64,000 bases of DNA from the NCBI GenBank assembly GCA_947095585.1, contig OX352761.1:141390277-141454276 (forward strand). The letters run 5' to 3'. A model generated the notes under the pieces. It saw only the letters and a program-made list of their open reading frames with translations, made no database searches and had not been told where the DNA came from. This DNA is from Nephrocerus scutellatus. Its lineage: Eukaryota; Arthropoda; Insecta; Diptera; Pipunculidae. The position numbers and the translations under genes were made by a program. This document shows, one piece after another, positions 35,526 to 48,490 of this stretch; positions within the stretch are counted from its first letter, which is position 1; the number at the start of each line of letters is the position of its first letter.

Positions 35526-35658
35526 GGAGACCGGGTTTCCATCGTCATACTATGATAGTATTTTTATTTTCTATTATCGGTTTGAAAGCTAGTATAATGT
35601 AATATTAAAATAAACTATGTTACTATTATATTATGACGATGGAAACACGGTCTAAACC
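35525..35658. mobile_element. Short hairpin MITE
   Basis: Left arm AGACCGGGTTTCCATCGTCA and right arm TGACGATGGAAACACGGTCT are inverted with one mismatch and continue inward for about 60 bp. The whole element is about 130 bp. Confidence 0.75.
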
Positions 35659-35744
35659 TAACTGTACGTCTGATCGCTATTGAGTTAGCTTCTACGCCAT
35701 AGTGTTTCTACAATAGAATATATATTATGTTTTATGTGTTTTTA

Positions 35745-35940
35745 TCTAGCGAATGGGTGACAAACGTTCCGAGAGTAATTAATACCTTGTCACGGAAAGC
35801 TTCTCAATTCGCCGTTCGGATCCGGCCTTAAATTGTAGGTCCCTTCCATTTGTGTCCAAAAAAAATTAACATGTGCAGCACAAATGGTCGCGAGAAGTTA
35901 GGCCTTGGACCGCAATGGTCTGTCGCGCCAAATATTATTA
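35745..35940 (+). repeat. SINE family S1, 5'-truncated copy
   Basis: Shares the body of the 50.4-kb element: TGACAAACGTTCCGAGAGTA, TGTCACGGAAA, ACACAAATGGTCG-like, GAGAAGTTAGGCCTTGGACC, GCAATGGTCTGTCGCGCC and an ATTATT tail. The tRNA-like head is missing. Confidence 0.75.
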
Positions 35941-36148
35941 TTATGTGTTTTTATAGTGGCGTGTAGATACATATCTATATTTTTCTATATCACATTTGCC
36001 CCCATCACTCACTCACTCACAAAATAAATTGCTCTCAATGAATTTTTTTTCAAAATATCAAATCGAGTGCAAAAAGTGCTCATTTTTTACCCCGTTTTTT
36101 TTTGTCGTTTCATTCGAACAGACAAACGACGAAGCGATGCTAGGGATC

Positions 36149-36481
36149 GATTCCCGATCTGTGAGCTTTGAAGTGATATTTATTTTTCATCACTTCACGC
36201 TCAATGTGATTCTGATTCAAATTGTGTGATAAAATGAAAAGACGCGTCAAAACTTTTCATATAAAAATTTTTTTTATTTTAAGCCATTCATTGTGCGAAG
36301 CTCCATTGAATTAATGTGAAACTTGCAATATCAAAATTATCACATTACTACATTTTAGAACATGCTGCTAAAGCGAATTATCATAATGAGAACAAGAATC
36401 GCAAATGGTGCGTTCGTGAAGTGATAAAATTAAAATTGCTGTGAAAAAAAATGATATTTTATTTATCACAGATCGGGAATC
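36149..36481. mobile_element. MITE with perfect 16-bp terminal inverted repeats
   Basis: GATTCCCGATCTGTGA (36149-36164) and TCACAGATCGGGAATC (36466-36481) are exact reverse complements. Subterminal AGTGATATTTATTTTTCATC / GTGAAGTGATAAAATTAAAA sequence is also partly inverted. About 333 bp, non-coding. Confidence 0.75.
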
Positions 36482-36523
36482 CTATGGTGAACAAAGCGCT
36501 TTTGACTTCTCGCAGGAAACGTA

Positions 36524-36574
36524 TATACAGGGTGTATACGTGTATTTTCCACCTTAACGGATACACCCTGTATA
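36524..36574. repeat. Short perfect stem-loop
   Basis: TATACAGGGTGTA and TACACCCTGTATA form a 13-bp stem around a 25-base loop. Similar 'acagg(g/a)tgta' sequence at 12.37 kb suggests the ends of a transposon family. Confidence 0.7.
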
Positions 36575-36599
36575 ATAACCAAAACCAAGGAGGATCAAA

Positions 36600-38800
36600 A
36601 TCTGCCATGAACAAAGAGGGCCACCAGCGAATTTCCTACAGTCGGGAAAGACTGAATTCAACACATATACCGCAAAGGAGGACAGGAAAGAATTGTTGGT
36701 CTTTAAAGGTATTCACCACTCCTTCAATGCTGTGGATGTCAAGGAAGCGTTGACGGCAGAGGGTGTCCCTGTAATGGAGGTGAAACCCTTTAATTAAAAC
36801 TCAGAGGACCGAAAAGAAATTTAACAATACAGACAAGTACAGATGTGTAAAGTGCAAGGACGAGCACTTGCCTGGGCAATGCCCAAGAAACCAAGACAAC
36901 AAAAAAGTTTTCTGCACAAACTGCCAGAAAAATGGACATCCTGCAAACCATCGAGGATGTCCTAAATATATGGAGAAGATGGCGGAAAAGGTAAAAACCG
37001 CCCAGATGTCTGCTTCAAAGGCTATAGTGAAGGGAGTAAGCTTCGCAAGTATAGCTGCTATAGGGACTGCCAGCAAACCAGCAACGATAAGAAAGCCACC
37101 AACAACCATCAACACAGCCTCAAGCAGCAAACCAACAAATAAGCAAACCCCAAAACCATCTAATGGAAAACCCAAGGTTGAGACCTTGCTGGTGATATTG
37201 GTGTACAATCACCGTAAGGCAACGAGGGAAAACATTCAACGGGATCTGCAAACTGTCTGCGGCATCTCCTCTAGGCACACATACTGTGTGGTTGGAGGGG
37301 ATTTTAACGCTAGGCACACCCGATGGCAAGATGAAGTGTGCAACAATCAAGGAAAGACCATTGCAGATTGGCTGGATTCAAATCCTCATCAGCATACCAC
37401 GGCTGTTGTTTCACAGCCCCGGAAGACGTACCCTCAAACACCGTTAACTATGGATTTCTGTCTGGCAACCACAAATTTCATAAATATTATTCCTGAATTA
37501 AGAAATTATTTCTGTTTGGCGCATGATAGCGACTTGCATCATATGGCGATAGAGCTACGAGTGAAGTTGAATCAGCGAATTGTGAAAGACACCCTAACAC
37601 GTGCACTACACATCAACTTCAGGAAAGTAAACTGGAACCGGTCTAGATCGGAAGTTGAAACTAAATTACCAATGCCAGCGACCTGCAGACATTTGGAGAA
37701 TAACGAAATTGATGACGCTATCAGAAATTTCGAGACTGCAGTGAACATAGCCATCGATCAGCAGAAAACAATTCTCACTGGCAGGGATCGCTTCCAGTAT
37801 CTGCCTGAGCATAAAAAGGCAATATATGCTCACAAGCAACTGCTGAGGAAGCGCCTTTAAAGGATCTTTAACAGGACTCTTAATACAGTCAACGACGAGT
37901 ACAAGTCTGTACTTTCGCAACTGCGTTGTACAGTAAACATGGTTCGTCAAGCTGTGCGAAGGTAGCAGGAGGATGATCTGACCAAACGGCTCCAGCATAT
38001 CAAACCAGGCCATGATGCTTTTAAGAAGCTGAACTCTCTGGTCGGAAAGCGCATTTATATTCCTGTTGTACAGTTGTTCTGTTCTGTTGTTCTACTTGTA
38101 CAGTAGTCTGTTTGCTAGGCATCGAAAAAGCTTTCTGGATCAACGAGCTACTGTACAAACTTATTACATTTGGTTTCCCCAATTATATTATAAAAATATT
38201 TAAAAAATTTCTCTTTAACAGGGTCTTTTTTGTACAGATTTTTGGCGACTCATCCACTAGGAAAATTATCAAAGCCGGAGTTCCTTAAGGTTCCAGAATT
38301 GTCCCAGTCCTGTTCAGCATTTACACGGCGTATCAACCCACCAATACGGCTGGAACAAGAACCATGCTTTTCGCGGATGACTCCATCACATATGCCGTTT
38401 CTATCTCTCCTGAGATAGCTGCCCGAAGAGTGGAAGAACACCTCCGAAATCTTTGGGATTACTACCTCATGTAGGGTTGAAGATCAACGCCAACCAAACA
38501 GCCACCTCTCCTTGAATTCAACCGCAATACTCGTGGCGCTCTAAATGCTCATCGGTTTACCCTTAAGCCCATCTTCAGATGTACAGTTAAATTCAGGGAT
38601 TCGTTCTTCAGCCGTACAACACGTATGTGGAATGCTTTGCCAAGCTCTGTCTTCCCACCTCACTATGATCCACAGGCATTCAAAACACAAGCTCATAGAC
38701 ATGTTTTCTCCTCCTCCTGTTGTCTTCTCCTCCTTAACACCCACGCTGTGCAGAGCATATAGCCGAGCAGTATAAGGGGCGAACCCCTTGAAGCTTGCAT
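36600..38800 (+). pseudogene. Jockey-clade LINE, rearranged, with a 330-codon fused frame
   Basis: Plus-strand order: an ORF1 piece (ELLVFKGIHHSFNAVDVKEA, ~36690); zinc knuckles CVKCKDEHLPGQCP and CTNCQKNGHPANHRGCP (~36850-36960); then, in the same open frame but with ORF1's end and ORF2's start missing, endonuclease sequence VVGGDFNARHTRWQDE and PLTMDFCLATTNF (to 37860). RT follows in broken frames: FGFPNYIIKIFKKF, KAGVP, TMLFADDSITYA (~38370). A separate LINE tail (SRTTRMWNALPSSVFP, ~38610) is appended. It encodes no functional retrotransposon now. Confidence 0.85.
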
Positions 38801-39542
38801 GAATTATAAAAAAAAAAATGTGATGCATGGAAAACACGTCCTATAAATCTGAAATTTTATACGCGCGTGCATGTGTCAATGTATACACTAAAATTTGTAC
38901 CCGAAAAACAAAGTTTTTTACATTTCTTTTGATTTTTTTTTTAAATTTTTCTTTAATTTTCGCAATAGGTATCTCTAAAAGTCTCGGTTGTACACCTTTC
39001 CATTTCGAAAATACATAGGGTTATTTGTTTTTACCAAACTAGACATACACACTCAATACCTATAAAAGCAGAGTTCAGATTGCTAAACTCTTTCCAAAGA
39101 CTCTAAAGTCTAAACCGTATTTAAACATAATGGCCAAAACAAATTCACAACAAAACAGAATTGTAAAAACGTGTTTAACGTTAGTTCCCGATTTTTGATG
39201 CGTTGTTGAATATGTGAGTGACTTGTATGCTATATAGTTATACAATGCGTTATACGAATATCTAACATTCAGTCGCGATTCAGCGAGAACTGCGCTTAAA
39301 CCGAAACTGCTTTTGAATATCGGCTTTAGTTATTGTAAAGGCGTTGTTTCTTTCGGACGTTGTCGCCATTCAACTTGATAAGTCGTTCGTTGTATTTGCA
39401 TTGTGACCTGGAACATAGTGGTGAAGTGCTGTCGACCATCAGTGCAACTATTGACACTAAATTAATTTAAACTTTAATCCGCTTGTGAGAATAACAATTG
39501 AAATTTCGTGAAATACACTGCAAGGAAGAATAATTATTGAAA
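38801..39542 (+). promoter_or_regulatory. Upstream region of the GILT-like gene
   Basis: Non-coding. ATTCAGTCGCG at 39268 contains a TCAGTC arthropod initiator (A at 39271), which would give a roughly 270-base 5' UTR. A TATAAAAGCA lies at 39061 with TTCAG 14 bases on, spacing too short for a standard pair. Promoter position is a guess. Confidence 0.3.
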
Positions 39543-42500
39543 ATGTTTAACAAACCAATGATTGGATTCTTTTTAATATTTGTTGCAGTCGCAAGTGCTG
39601 CTGTTAAGGTAATCTCTAGTTGTGCTCATTAACTTTTTTCCAAACTTGTCACTTCATTTTGTTAGTGGGTTGAGTCATGCAGTATTACGCTTTATAGTTA
39701 TATGTACATACTTTGCAATGTCAGACCGCATTAAATATGCTCTAGAAAGTATATTCATAAATAAAAGCATTTAAAATGCCGGTTAAACTAGCGAAAGAGT
39801 ATTTCAGGGGACATTTATTAGCCCGGTAGTTGCGTTGCACGACCTGCGTCAACAACTGCGGCAAAAGAGGTCAATTTTTTCAAAGGCGTACAATGAACTT
39901 CTTGTTAATTGAATTCGTTATGAAGGCAAGATATTGTAGCAACAGAAGAAGAACTTTTATAAATATTTTCTATCACACACTACTGTGCTTTTGGTTTTCG
40001 CTTTCCAAAAAGAGCACTTGGCCAATAACATTCTGTTATGTAGGTATAGATAGGTACAATTCATAGAAACTAAAGATTTGATTTTTATCGTGATTTTTAC
40101 CGTGACGTGATACGCTTGATCACTGGACAACCGGTTTGTTACTTGTTGCTTTTAAAATATATGCGTTGTTTTATTTACTGCAATATCTAAGTGCATTTCA
40201 AATCATAGTGTATGTATTCATTTAAAAGTATTAGGCATGACTAATTATAAAAATTGGTGGAGAAGACTAATTGCTTTAGTTGATTTTGAAAATCATCGCA
40301 TTTGAGAACATAAACAAAATCTTTTGTTCAATCCAATTTGTTAAGAATCTTCTTTAACAAGCAATGATGACAAAATCTTTTGTTCAATCCAATTTGTTAA
40401 GAATCTTCTTTAACAAGCAATGATGGCAACATACCTTGGATTCCTTTTGAAATAGGCCCTACCTCATAAAAAGAAAAATACATACTAACATTTTGTTTAT
40501 TATTAAAACATAATATGATGTAAAAATACTATTAGTACTTTTGTTATGGCTAAACAACGGTACTTCCGGCATTCGATTAGGCCTTCTTGACACCCCTCAC
40601 CGTAAAGCCCTAATTAAGCAGATTGCGAAAATCGCCATCTTGTTTGGGGGCGACGCCCCCTTTGGGTAGGAGGGGCATCCAAAGTTTTGAGTTTTTTTTT
40701 AGAAAAATGCATTTTTCTAAGTATAAGGAGGTGTGGGGGTTAATTGGTATTCTACGAAAGGTAATAAAAATAAATTTAAAAAACTGGTTCCCCATACCAC
40801 ATGCTGGCCGATACCATTTTATGCTTACCCCATACAAAACCGGTGACACACTGTAAAATGTTCTGCGCTAAATTCATTTATGTTCAGATAGGAGTTTTTG
40901 CTTTTAAAAAACGATGGCGATTTTTACATACCCCCCCCCCCCACCAAAAAAAAAGATTTTTTTAGGTTTTGCATGGGGTAAGCATAATATGGTATCGGTC
41001 AGCATATGGTATGGGGTAACCATTGTTAGATAACGTTGCATATAAACGCAATATAAACTGATCGCGATTCCGCTAGAATTGAGCCACGCCCTTAAGAATA
41101 GCATGGCTGTGTAGACTTACCGTTGCCGAGCATACCGTTGAAACGCCAAAACTTCGCTTATTCGGCAATAAATAATACTAACAGTCGTTTTATTTTTGCA
41201 TTGCATTTGGTAATAATCGCTAAATTATCTGTTTTTTGTTTTTTGGCAGGTTATAAAATACGTGCGGAACGTACAGTTACAGTTTTAGCTAATATTCATT
41301 TTCTTCCCCTGAGATGATAGAGATAGATGATATAAGAAAAATTGCATGCATCATCTTAAAATTACTAATTCAAAACTTCTAGGTATACCTACAATGTTTG
41401 CTAATTAATAATCCAATAGGATAACGAAGCAAGAGTTTTTAACACTGCGTCACATAATATTATCATCATAAATAACACGTCAGTAGTAAAAAACACGATC
41501 GCGGAGCCACAGACAAAAGTCATTAAATTGATTAACATTTTCGTGCTAACTATAAATACCAATGCACAACACAATGTCATACTTATAAGTATGTACTCGT
41601 ATATACATATAGTCATAATATTTTTTGACTTCGTTAATCATTCATACACAGTACTATGCTGAATGATTTGTCCAGTCTACTTAATTAATAATATACGTAT
41701 ATACTCGTATTTCTTTATAATTCTTAAGCAATTTCAAAATTTAGTAAACAATAATGCGGATAAAAAGAAGTCTAACAATGGAGACTTAAGACGTATGCCC
41801 TAAAACTTATACTCTAGAATTGCTGGCACAATGAATACAAGTTTTAAATTGCGACTTTGTATTTTCATTATTTTTATATTTAAGTTTGTTAACTACAATT
41901 CTGACTCTTAACAGAAACCAAGAAAATATTTTACATCCGTTCTGAAATGTTGCTAACTTCGTACTGTATTTTGTACGAAAGAGTAATAGTTTGTTAAAAT
42001 TTGTCCTCAGATTTCTTCCAACATATGGAACAACATTTTTTTTTTCAAAACCAAAATCGTAATTCTTATTAAGAAAAAATTGTATAGGCTGATCAGTATC
42101 ATGGTACTGTCTTTATCCGACTTCAGTTTTTAGACTTACCTGATCTCAATAAAAGCTTTCCTCGAAGAACATTACGCCACTAATCATTATCACCAAAACA
42201 GGAAAATATGATGCATTTGATTTTAATCTGGACAAATTTCGCAGAAGCGGTGTACTGTATTCGTATGCTTACCTTGTTACATACGAGTAGAGTATACGAT
42301 AAATTACTATTTTCTGTCTGTTTTCTGAAAAAAATGTTTTCGAAAACTGGTAAAACCGGTTGCAAAACGTCTACAAAATGTTTTAGATTTTATTAGGTTA
42401 AAATAACTTTTAAATCAAAAAGTATGCCAATAAAAAGTAAGTAAGTAAGTAAAGACATTTATTGTTACAAACTCACATTTTAGGCAAAATTTTGATACTA

Positions 42501-45500
42501 ACTTGGCAGACAAATTGGCTATAAAATTTAACTGGTATTGCCGGATAATTTGACTTATTTAAATTTTAATCGAGCGGTCAATATATTAGAAAAATAAAAA
42601 ACAAATTTAGAACAGGATTTTAAAGCAGAGGGGAAAACCTCTAAAATTTATTTTACCGACGCTCATATGATCGCCAAATTATGTATTTTTGAGGTCCATG
42701 GTTCTGAGCTCCTCACAAAATTTCAGCTCTCTTGGTCGTGTGAAAGGCGGTTAAAAAGGACCTCAAAGAAGTCCACACACTTGAAAAAACCACTTTTCCA
42801 CGCGCCACACGCGTCTCGCGACATACATCACACGCAGGATCTCACAAATGGACCATGGTACTGAGCTCCTCACAAAATTTCAGCTCTCTTGGTCGTGTGA
42901 AAGGCGGTTGTAAAGGAACTCAAAGAAGTCAAAAACACTCGAAAAAACCACTTTTCCACCCGCCACACGCGTCACACGTGGGATCCAAGAAATAGCCCAT
43001 TACATTTTGCTCTCTAGGCATTGTGGAAGGTGGGTAAAAAAGACCTCAAAGAAGCCGAAAAAAACAGACAAAGTCAAGTTAAAAAAAAGTTTTTAAAAAT
43101 TCATCCGTTTATTTGTTGAGTTTGGTTTACTTGTGATTTGTCGTAACGTTCAGTGATTTCTCGAAGTAAAACGAACGAAACAACAAAAAAACAATCGAAA
43201 ACACATTTCGAATTTAATTGTGTGCTTTGTAAAACTTATTTTTGTATGAATAATTGAGTTAAAAGATGATATTCATTTTATAACAACAAAATACCCACAC
43301 GATTTAATTTTGTTTTTCTCAGTTTTTAGTGTTTTTTTTATTGATACCCGTGCGTACATAACCTTTCGTTTTCGATCTTGAAATACGTAAGCTGCATTTC
43401 ATGCAACTGCGTCAGTATGCGACTGCACGGAACCCTACTGAAAAAATATCGCCAACAGCAAAAGCCAATGAAACGACAATGACACACTTTCTTTACAGTA
43501 CGCAGCGTATAGTAACGTATATCTACATATAGAATTCAAAGATTAATTCATGTAAATATTGTAGTTATGCTGATTAGGTTATAAGATATTTGTATTATCA
43601 GTAAATGGTTAAAATTTATAATCAATTTCTCTCTAAAACTTGAATGGATAACAATCATACACCTATTGCAGTATATTTAAAAAATGTGTGTCAACATTAA
43701 ACCAATGTCAACTGTGCGATATGCGGCGCATAGTTAAATAGTACTCACTGCTTTGTGAGGCAAGCATTAGGTGTACCAAATGTTTTGATTCTAGGCTAAT
43801 TCATCGCTAGACATTGCCCTTGCGATGAATTGGTTGTGATTAATTGCTAAAAACCAACCCACATAAATAAAAACTGTTCACGTAAGTTCTCTAATAACCA
43901 AAAGTATACTGAATTCCACTATAAATGCTGAAATATAAAAACAAAAACGAAGCACTGCACCCAACAACAAAACAACCCCAATCGTAGAGCAAGCAGCGCT
44001 GCCTACAGCGCACAGCGATCACAGTCATAACACATAGTATGAAATGATCTGATACCAGGAAAAAAAATTATATGGGAGCCCCTCGTCTCTGGGCCCCATC
44101 ACCACGAATTTTTTACAAAAAGTGATCGGAAATGTACACATGTGTACAAAATTTAATTAACATCGGAATTGAAATGTGAGCCGAAAAAAAAAATTAAGTA
44201 AAGTAAGTAAGAAGGTATCGGCTTAATTTTAATAGGAAGTGTGAGATACACACATGTGCACAGTTTGAAAAAAATCGGGCTTTAGGAAGTGGGTTAAAAA
44301 TTGATCACAAGCTTTGGCCAGACACACACAAACAAACAAACACACGGGCACGCAAAGTTAATATAGAAAATTAAAAAACAAGACTACTGTGTGCTATATC
44401 CTATGTCTTCTTCTCAAATCAATTTGAGGAAAAAAGACTAACATAAAACATGAATTCTTGAAAAATATTTGCTTCTAGTGTGCCAGTTGATCTTGATATG
44501 CTCTGTCTAGTGTCTAGTCTGTCATTGTAAATAAAGGAATCATCGCAAAAGATATCTGATGCTGTCCATATATTTTTTATTATGCACAACGTTCTTATAA
44601 TAATATTCTAACATAATACTTTACATACCTATATAGGTGCCTGTGACAGTGTACTACGAGTCCCTATGCCCAGATAGTGCTGCATTCATCACAGGACAGA
44701 TATATCCTGCACTTCGAGATGAACTTAAGGAATATGTCGATATCACATGGGTTCCCTTTGGAAAATCTACTGTAAGTCCTCTTTCTCGTACTAACTGGCT
44801 AATATTTTTAAATTTATTCGGATTTTTGCCTGCATCTTACCATTCTCTTGCTGATGTACAAATGTAATATGTATACATTGTGCAGTATATAACTCAAGGA
44901 TCTGAAGTTAATTTTACATGCCACCATGGACCGAACGAGTGCTACGGGAACAAAGTGCACGCCTGTGCCATTGAACACATTCAGGCCAGCTCCTACCAAA
45001 CGGAATTCACCAGGGAGTCCCTTACTCTCGACTTTATCAACTGTATGATGAAGGCCGGAAAGAATTTCCCAGACAATGTCTATCCAGGCGCTCGGTGCGC
45101 CCGTGAGAACAACATCAATACTTGGGAAAACATTCAAACTTGCGCCAATTCTACGGAAGGTAATCAATTGTTGAAAAAACAAGGAGAAGCCACCAACCAG
45201 TTTATGTTGCCGTTGAAGAGCGTTCCAACTGTTGTATTCCGGCAGGTGAGTTGGTCGAAAATGACTTAAGGGACTTGATTCTGGGGGATGGTTGTACCTA
45301 TATATTAGCGGATTAATACCCTCTATTTATCCAGCAATTCGATGCCAAGGTCCAGGAAAGTGCCATGCAGAATTTCCGTGGAGCGCTGTGCAAATACATC
45401 CCACAGCCACAGCCAAAAGTTTGCGCCGCCGAAAATGCCGCTGTAAGCATTACATTTGCTCCACTTATGGGTGCTTTGGTCTATGCTCTATCTAGGCTCT

Positions 45501-45505
45501 TCTAA
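39543..45505 (+). CDS. GILT1: GILT-like lysosomal thiol reductase
   Basis: Exons 39543-39608, 44637-44771, 44886-45245 and 45335-45505, all in phase 0, encode 243 residues. Residues 5-20 form a signal peptide. VPVTVYYESLCPDS (residues 23-36) is the thioredoxin-like active-site region. The GILT signature follows at 79-94: CHHGPNECYGNKVHAC, matching C-x-H-G-x2-E-C-x2-N-x4-C. Potential N-glycosylation sites include NFT (76) and NST. The last ~20 residues are hydrophobic and could be a membrane or GPI-signal tail. GILT enzymes reduce protein disulfides in lysosomes; insect members are linked to immunity. Here the CxxC active site reads CPDS, so the resolving cysteine is serine. A 5-kb first intron (39609-44636) is full of repeats. 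AATAAA lies at 45875. The GILT1 name rests on remembered Drosophila synteny with yellow-e; the family call is secure. Confidence 0.9.
40314..40425. repeat. Tandem duplication, 2 x 56 bp, in GILT intron 1
   Basis: ACAAAATCTTTTGTTCAATC begins each copy (40314 and 40370); the copies are identical to AGCAATGATG. Confidence 0.92.
40620..41030. mobile_element. Hairpin element (MITE-like) in GILT intron 1
   Basis: CCCCATACCACATGCTGGCC..TGCTTACCCCATACAAAAC at 40790-40843 is inverted at 40966-41022 (GTTTTGCATGGGGTAAGC..GGTATGGGGTAACC). Outer sequence GAAAATCGCCATCTT (40627) recurs inverted near 40910. It includes a C12-like run at 40931. Confidence 0.75.
42690..43070. repeat. Tandem array, about 150-bp unit, 2.5 copies, in GILT intron 1
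   Basis: Units start at about 42698 and 42852: CCATGGT(T/A)CTGAGCTCCT, CAGCTCTCTTGGTCGTGTGA, AAAACCACTTTTCCACGCGC-like. A shorter diverged third unit (TTTTGCTCTCTAGGCATTGT...) runs to about 43070. Confidence 0.88.
44040..44380 (+). repeat. Interspersed repeat family A, copy 6
   Basis: GGGAGCCCCTCGTCTCTGGG, AATGTACACATGTGTACAAA, a second TGAGATACACACATGTGCAC block, CGGGCTTTAGGAAGTGGG, TTGATCACAAGC and GGGCACGCAAAGTTAATATAG, inside GILT intron 1. Confidence 0.8.
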
Positions 45506-46299
45506 AAACACGCAAAAGGAGCTGTGCTTTGCTTTCGATTAGTTCCCTTGATCTGTTGATCTGATTTTAATTTGTAATTTAAATCGATTTTTCAATATGT
45601 ACCTTTTTGCTTGTTATTTCACATATAATCAATTTTTATTTTAAAATTGTCTTTATTTTGTTTTTATTATAGAGGAGCATATTATAAGTTCACCAAAAAC
45701 AGTTAATTCAGTATCATAACCATATTCGTACGATATACCTATATACGTTAATTATTCCATCCGCTGATCCTTCTGAATCAATTAAGGAGCAAGAAGCCAC
45801 AAATTTATACATACATACATATAATAATTAATAGTTTGTATTAAAAAAAACTATTTCCATTAAAAATCGAATCTAATAAAGACTGACAAGGAGTTTTATT
45901 TTGGATGGTTTCAAGACCAAACATTATATTTATAGAAAGCACACTTCAACCAATTCAACAGAGCTTTATCTTGTTGTCAATCATAGTGTTACGTGGGCGT
46001 TTCTTCCTAGCTACTCATTTCACATTTAATTATCTATTTCGGCGACATATCGCTCAACATCATCATTGCAGGTGCTTATCGAGATTTGTTTTCAGGTCGT
46101 AGACTTCCGGACATGGGTATGTGCTACGATTATGTGTTTATCTGCTAATGAAATAACTTATCCGTGGGAATCAGCGACACATGCGACCAATTCTGTTGTT
46201 ATTGAACCTATCTTATGTGTATTATATTATTTAATATAAATTTCCGAGGAAGCGTCGGACCTTTTGTGTACACACTGTATCCCTATGGGATAATTAATT
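45506..46299. other. 3' flank of the GILT-like gene
   Basis: Contains AATAAA at 45875. No further gene seen. Confidence 0.5.
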
Positions 46300-46935
46300 T
46301 TGAATCACAGACCTATCGGTAGCAGTGTGTTTTGTTTTTCAATAGTTTTGGACATGAATACGGTTGAGATTTTACTGTAGTCGGGTGTCACGACTCGACG
46401 AAATTGATTTGTAGGAAATCGGCGTGTGAAGTTCATTGAAACTTTGAAACTGGTCCACATGGCCCTAAATGCGCGTTCGATGGCGAATTTCATATGAGAA
46501 TTCCAGCTAAGCCGTTTATCAAGGATGACGCCGAGATATTTAACCTCATTGGAATAAAGTTAAGTGATGCCTTTGGTGGTGATAGGTCCTAGATTGATCA
46601 GTCTTCTTAAAGTAAAAGCCACTAGAGGGGTTTTTCTAGGGTTGATGGATAGTCTTTATTGCACCATTTTAATACGTGTAGTAAAGCACCTTGCACCACT
46701 AATATAAATTATGCTAGACTTATAGGTCTATAATATTTAGGCTGCTCACTATTGCATGGTTTGAGGATGAAAGTTACAATTACCTCTCTCCAGGCACTCG
46801 GGATGCAACCCCAGTTGTAGCTGGCTCTAAATAAAGCAATCATACAGGGCAGGTAATCGATAAAATTTTCGCCTTTGGTCAGATGAATTCGGGTACGTGT
46901 GTAGAGTGTGTACTCGTGTAACACTTTCTATACAA
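46300..46935 (-). pseudogene. LINE (LOA/jockey-like) reverse-transcriptase remnant
   Basis: Minus strand: GCIPSAWREVIVTFILKP and YYRPISLA (46820-46710) are RT fingers; after an internal deletion comes VKYLGVILDKRLSW then MKFAIERAFRAMW (46560-46450). The polymerase core between them is missing. Confidence 0.8.
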
Positions 46936-48490
46936 ATTAATTTCGTCGAGTCGTGACGTCCCACTACCGCGATAACAACCACATATGTATTTAGTAATGT
47001 CTTTGACAAAATGCCCAAATCTCATCTTATCTCTCATTTTCATTTATCTGCACAAAAGTGAATTTGTTTGCGTCTTCCGTTTCTACACTAGTGAAACCCT
47101 ATAGATGAATGCCTGTGTTTAGATCATTATTCCTACAATGAAAACATTTACTTGTACTTGTAAAAGGCTTTTAATAAGACATATAAAAACTGCAACTCAA
47201 TACATTCCGCTAAATTATTTTAAATAACGCACTTGTACAATTTATTAGTGAGTATTTTATTAAGTAAAATAATTGTCTATATGATTTTGCTCCATAACAC
47301 ACGATCAACCCTAAATTAATTGTTAGATAAAAAAATCAACAAACAAAAACCACTTTTTTCTTATCCTACTGCTACGCAATTTGTCATACAGAAAACATAA
47401 AACTTCCAGTACACTCCTAACTCCTGCATTTTTGAAAACTTTCGCCAACGTTCGGAAAAGCTCTTGCCTCTGATTGGCCAGAAAATTTCTGTTTGGTATG
47501 GAATCGTGAAGTAACTTTGTTGGCCTGTTTGTATAAAGACTACACGACAATATTCGTCGGTCCATTCAAAATTCAGCAGGCTCAGCTTGCAGAGCACAAA
47601 AACGTTCACAAAAAAGGCGGAAGTAACGGTTAGAGTGAAATATTATTACGTTTGAAGCATTGTGCAAAAATAATTTTATAACAAAAATAAAAATAAAAGT
47701 AATTTGTGGTGTTTTTTAACAAACAGAAGTAACCAGTTAATCAATTGTGTTTTTCGTGCAAATTTACATGCTGCAAGACCTAAGTGCAACAAGAAGCAAC
47801 TAGTTATAGTTCTAACTTACACAGAAAATATTAAAAATAACTCACTGTTAAATTGGATTTTGTTGGTGATTTTATTAAAAAAAAATACCAACAAGTTAAT
47901 AAATTGGAAAATATCGCATTACATACCTATAGGGTAAGCACATGAATTTGATAAATTTTCTACACCCAGTCACCTCTGAGGTTTTCTTGATAAAACTTTC
48001 AGTTGCTATATTAAGCATCTGATAAAAGCTATCCAATAATTTAATCACTTTTCTTATTATTATCAATGCCTCTAGTTGCAACACCATTCACCACTGCAAA
48101 TACACTCTAATAAGGTCTTAAGAGTTTTTTGTTATAATTTCTTAAAAAACTCATAACAATTAATCGACATAAATTAAATCAAAATTTACCTGTAAGGTAA
48201 AAGTGACAAATAATTCCATTGAGTTATATTTTTTGAGGTATTGAATAATTTCACCATTTTAAAATTCAAAAGCCGAAAGAGATATTTTAAGGGCTGTATT
48301 TGTTTTTTATTTACAACATTTAGTATAGAACAATTTCATAAAATAAATATATGGGGGTAATATTTTCAAAAATCAGACCATTACTGATAGTTCTTTAATT
48401 TCGCTAATTATTTCCAGTTTAGATTGAAATCATTCCGATAGTATTATCATAAATCAAATGTACGAATATAAATGATTAACTTGAATATGC
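46936..48490. other. Unannotated spacer
   Basis: Two overlapping minus-strand ORFs (47323-47609) of about 80 codons show no recognisable domain. Otherwise AT-rich. Confidence 0.35.
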
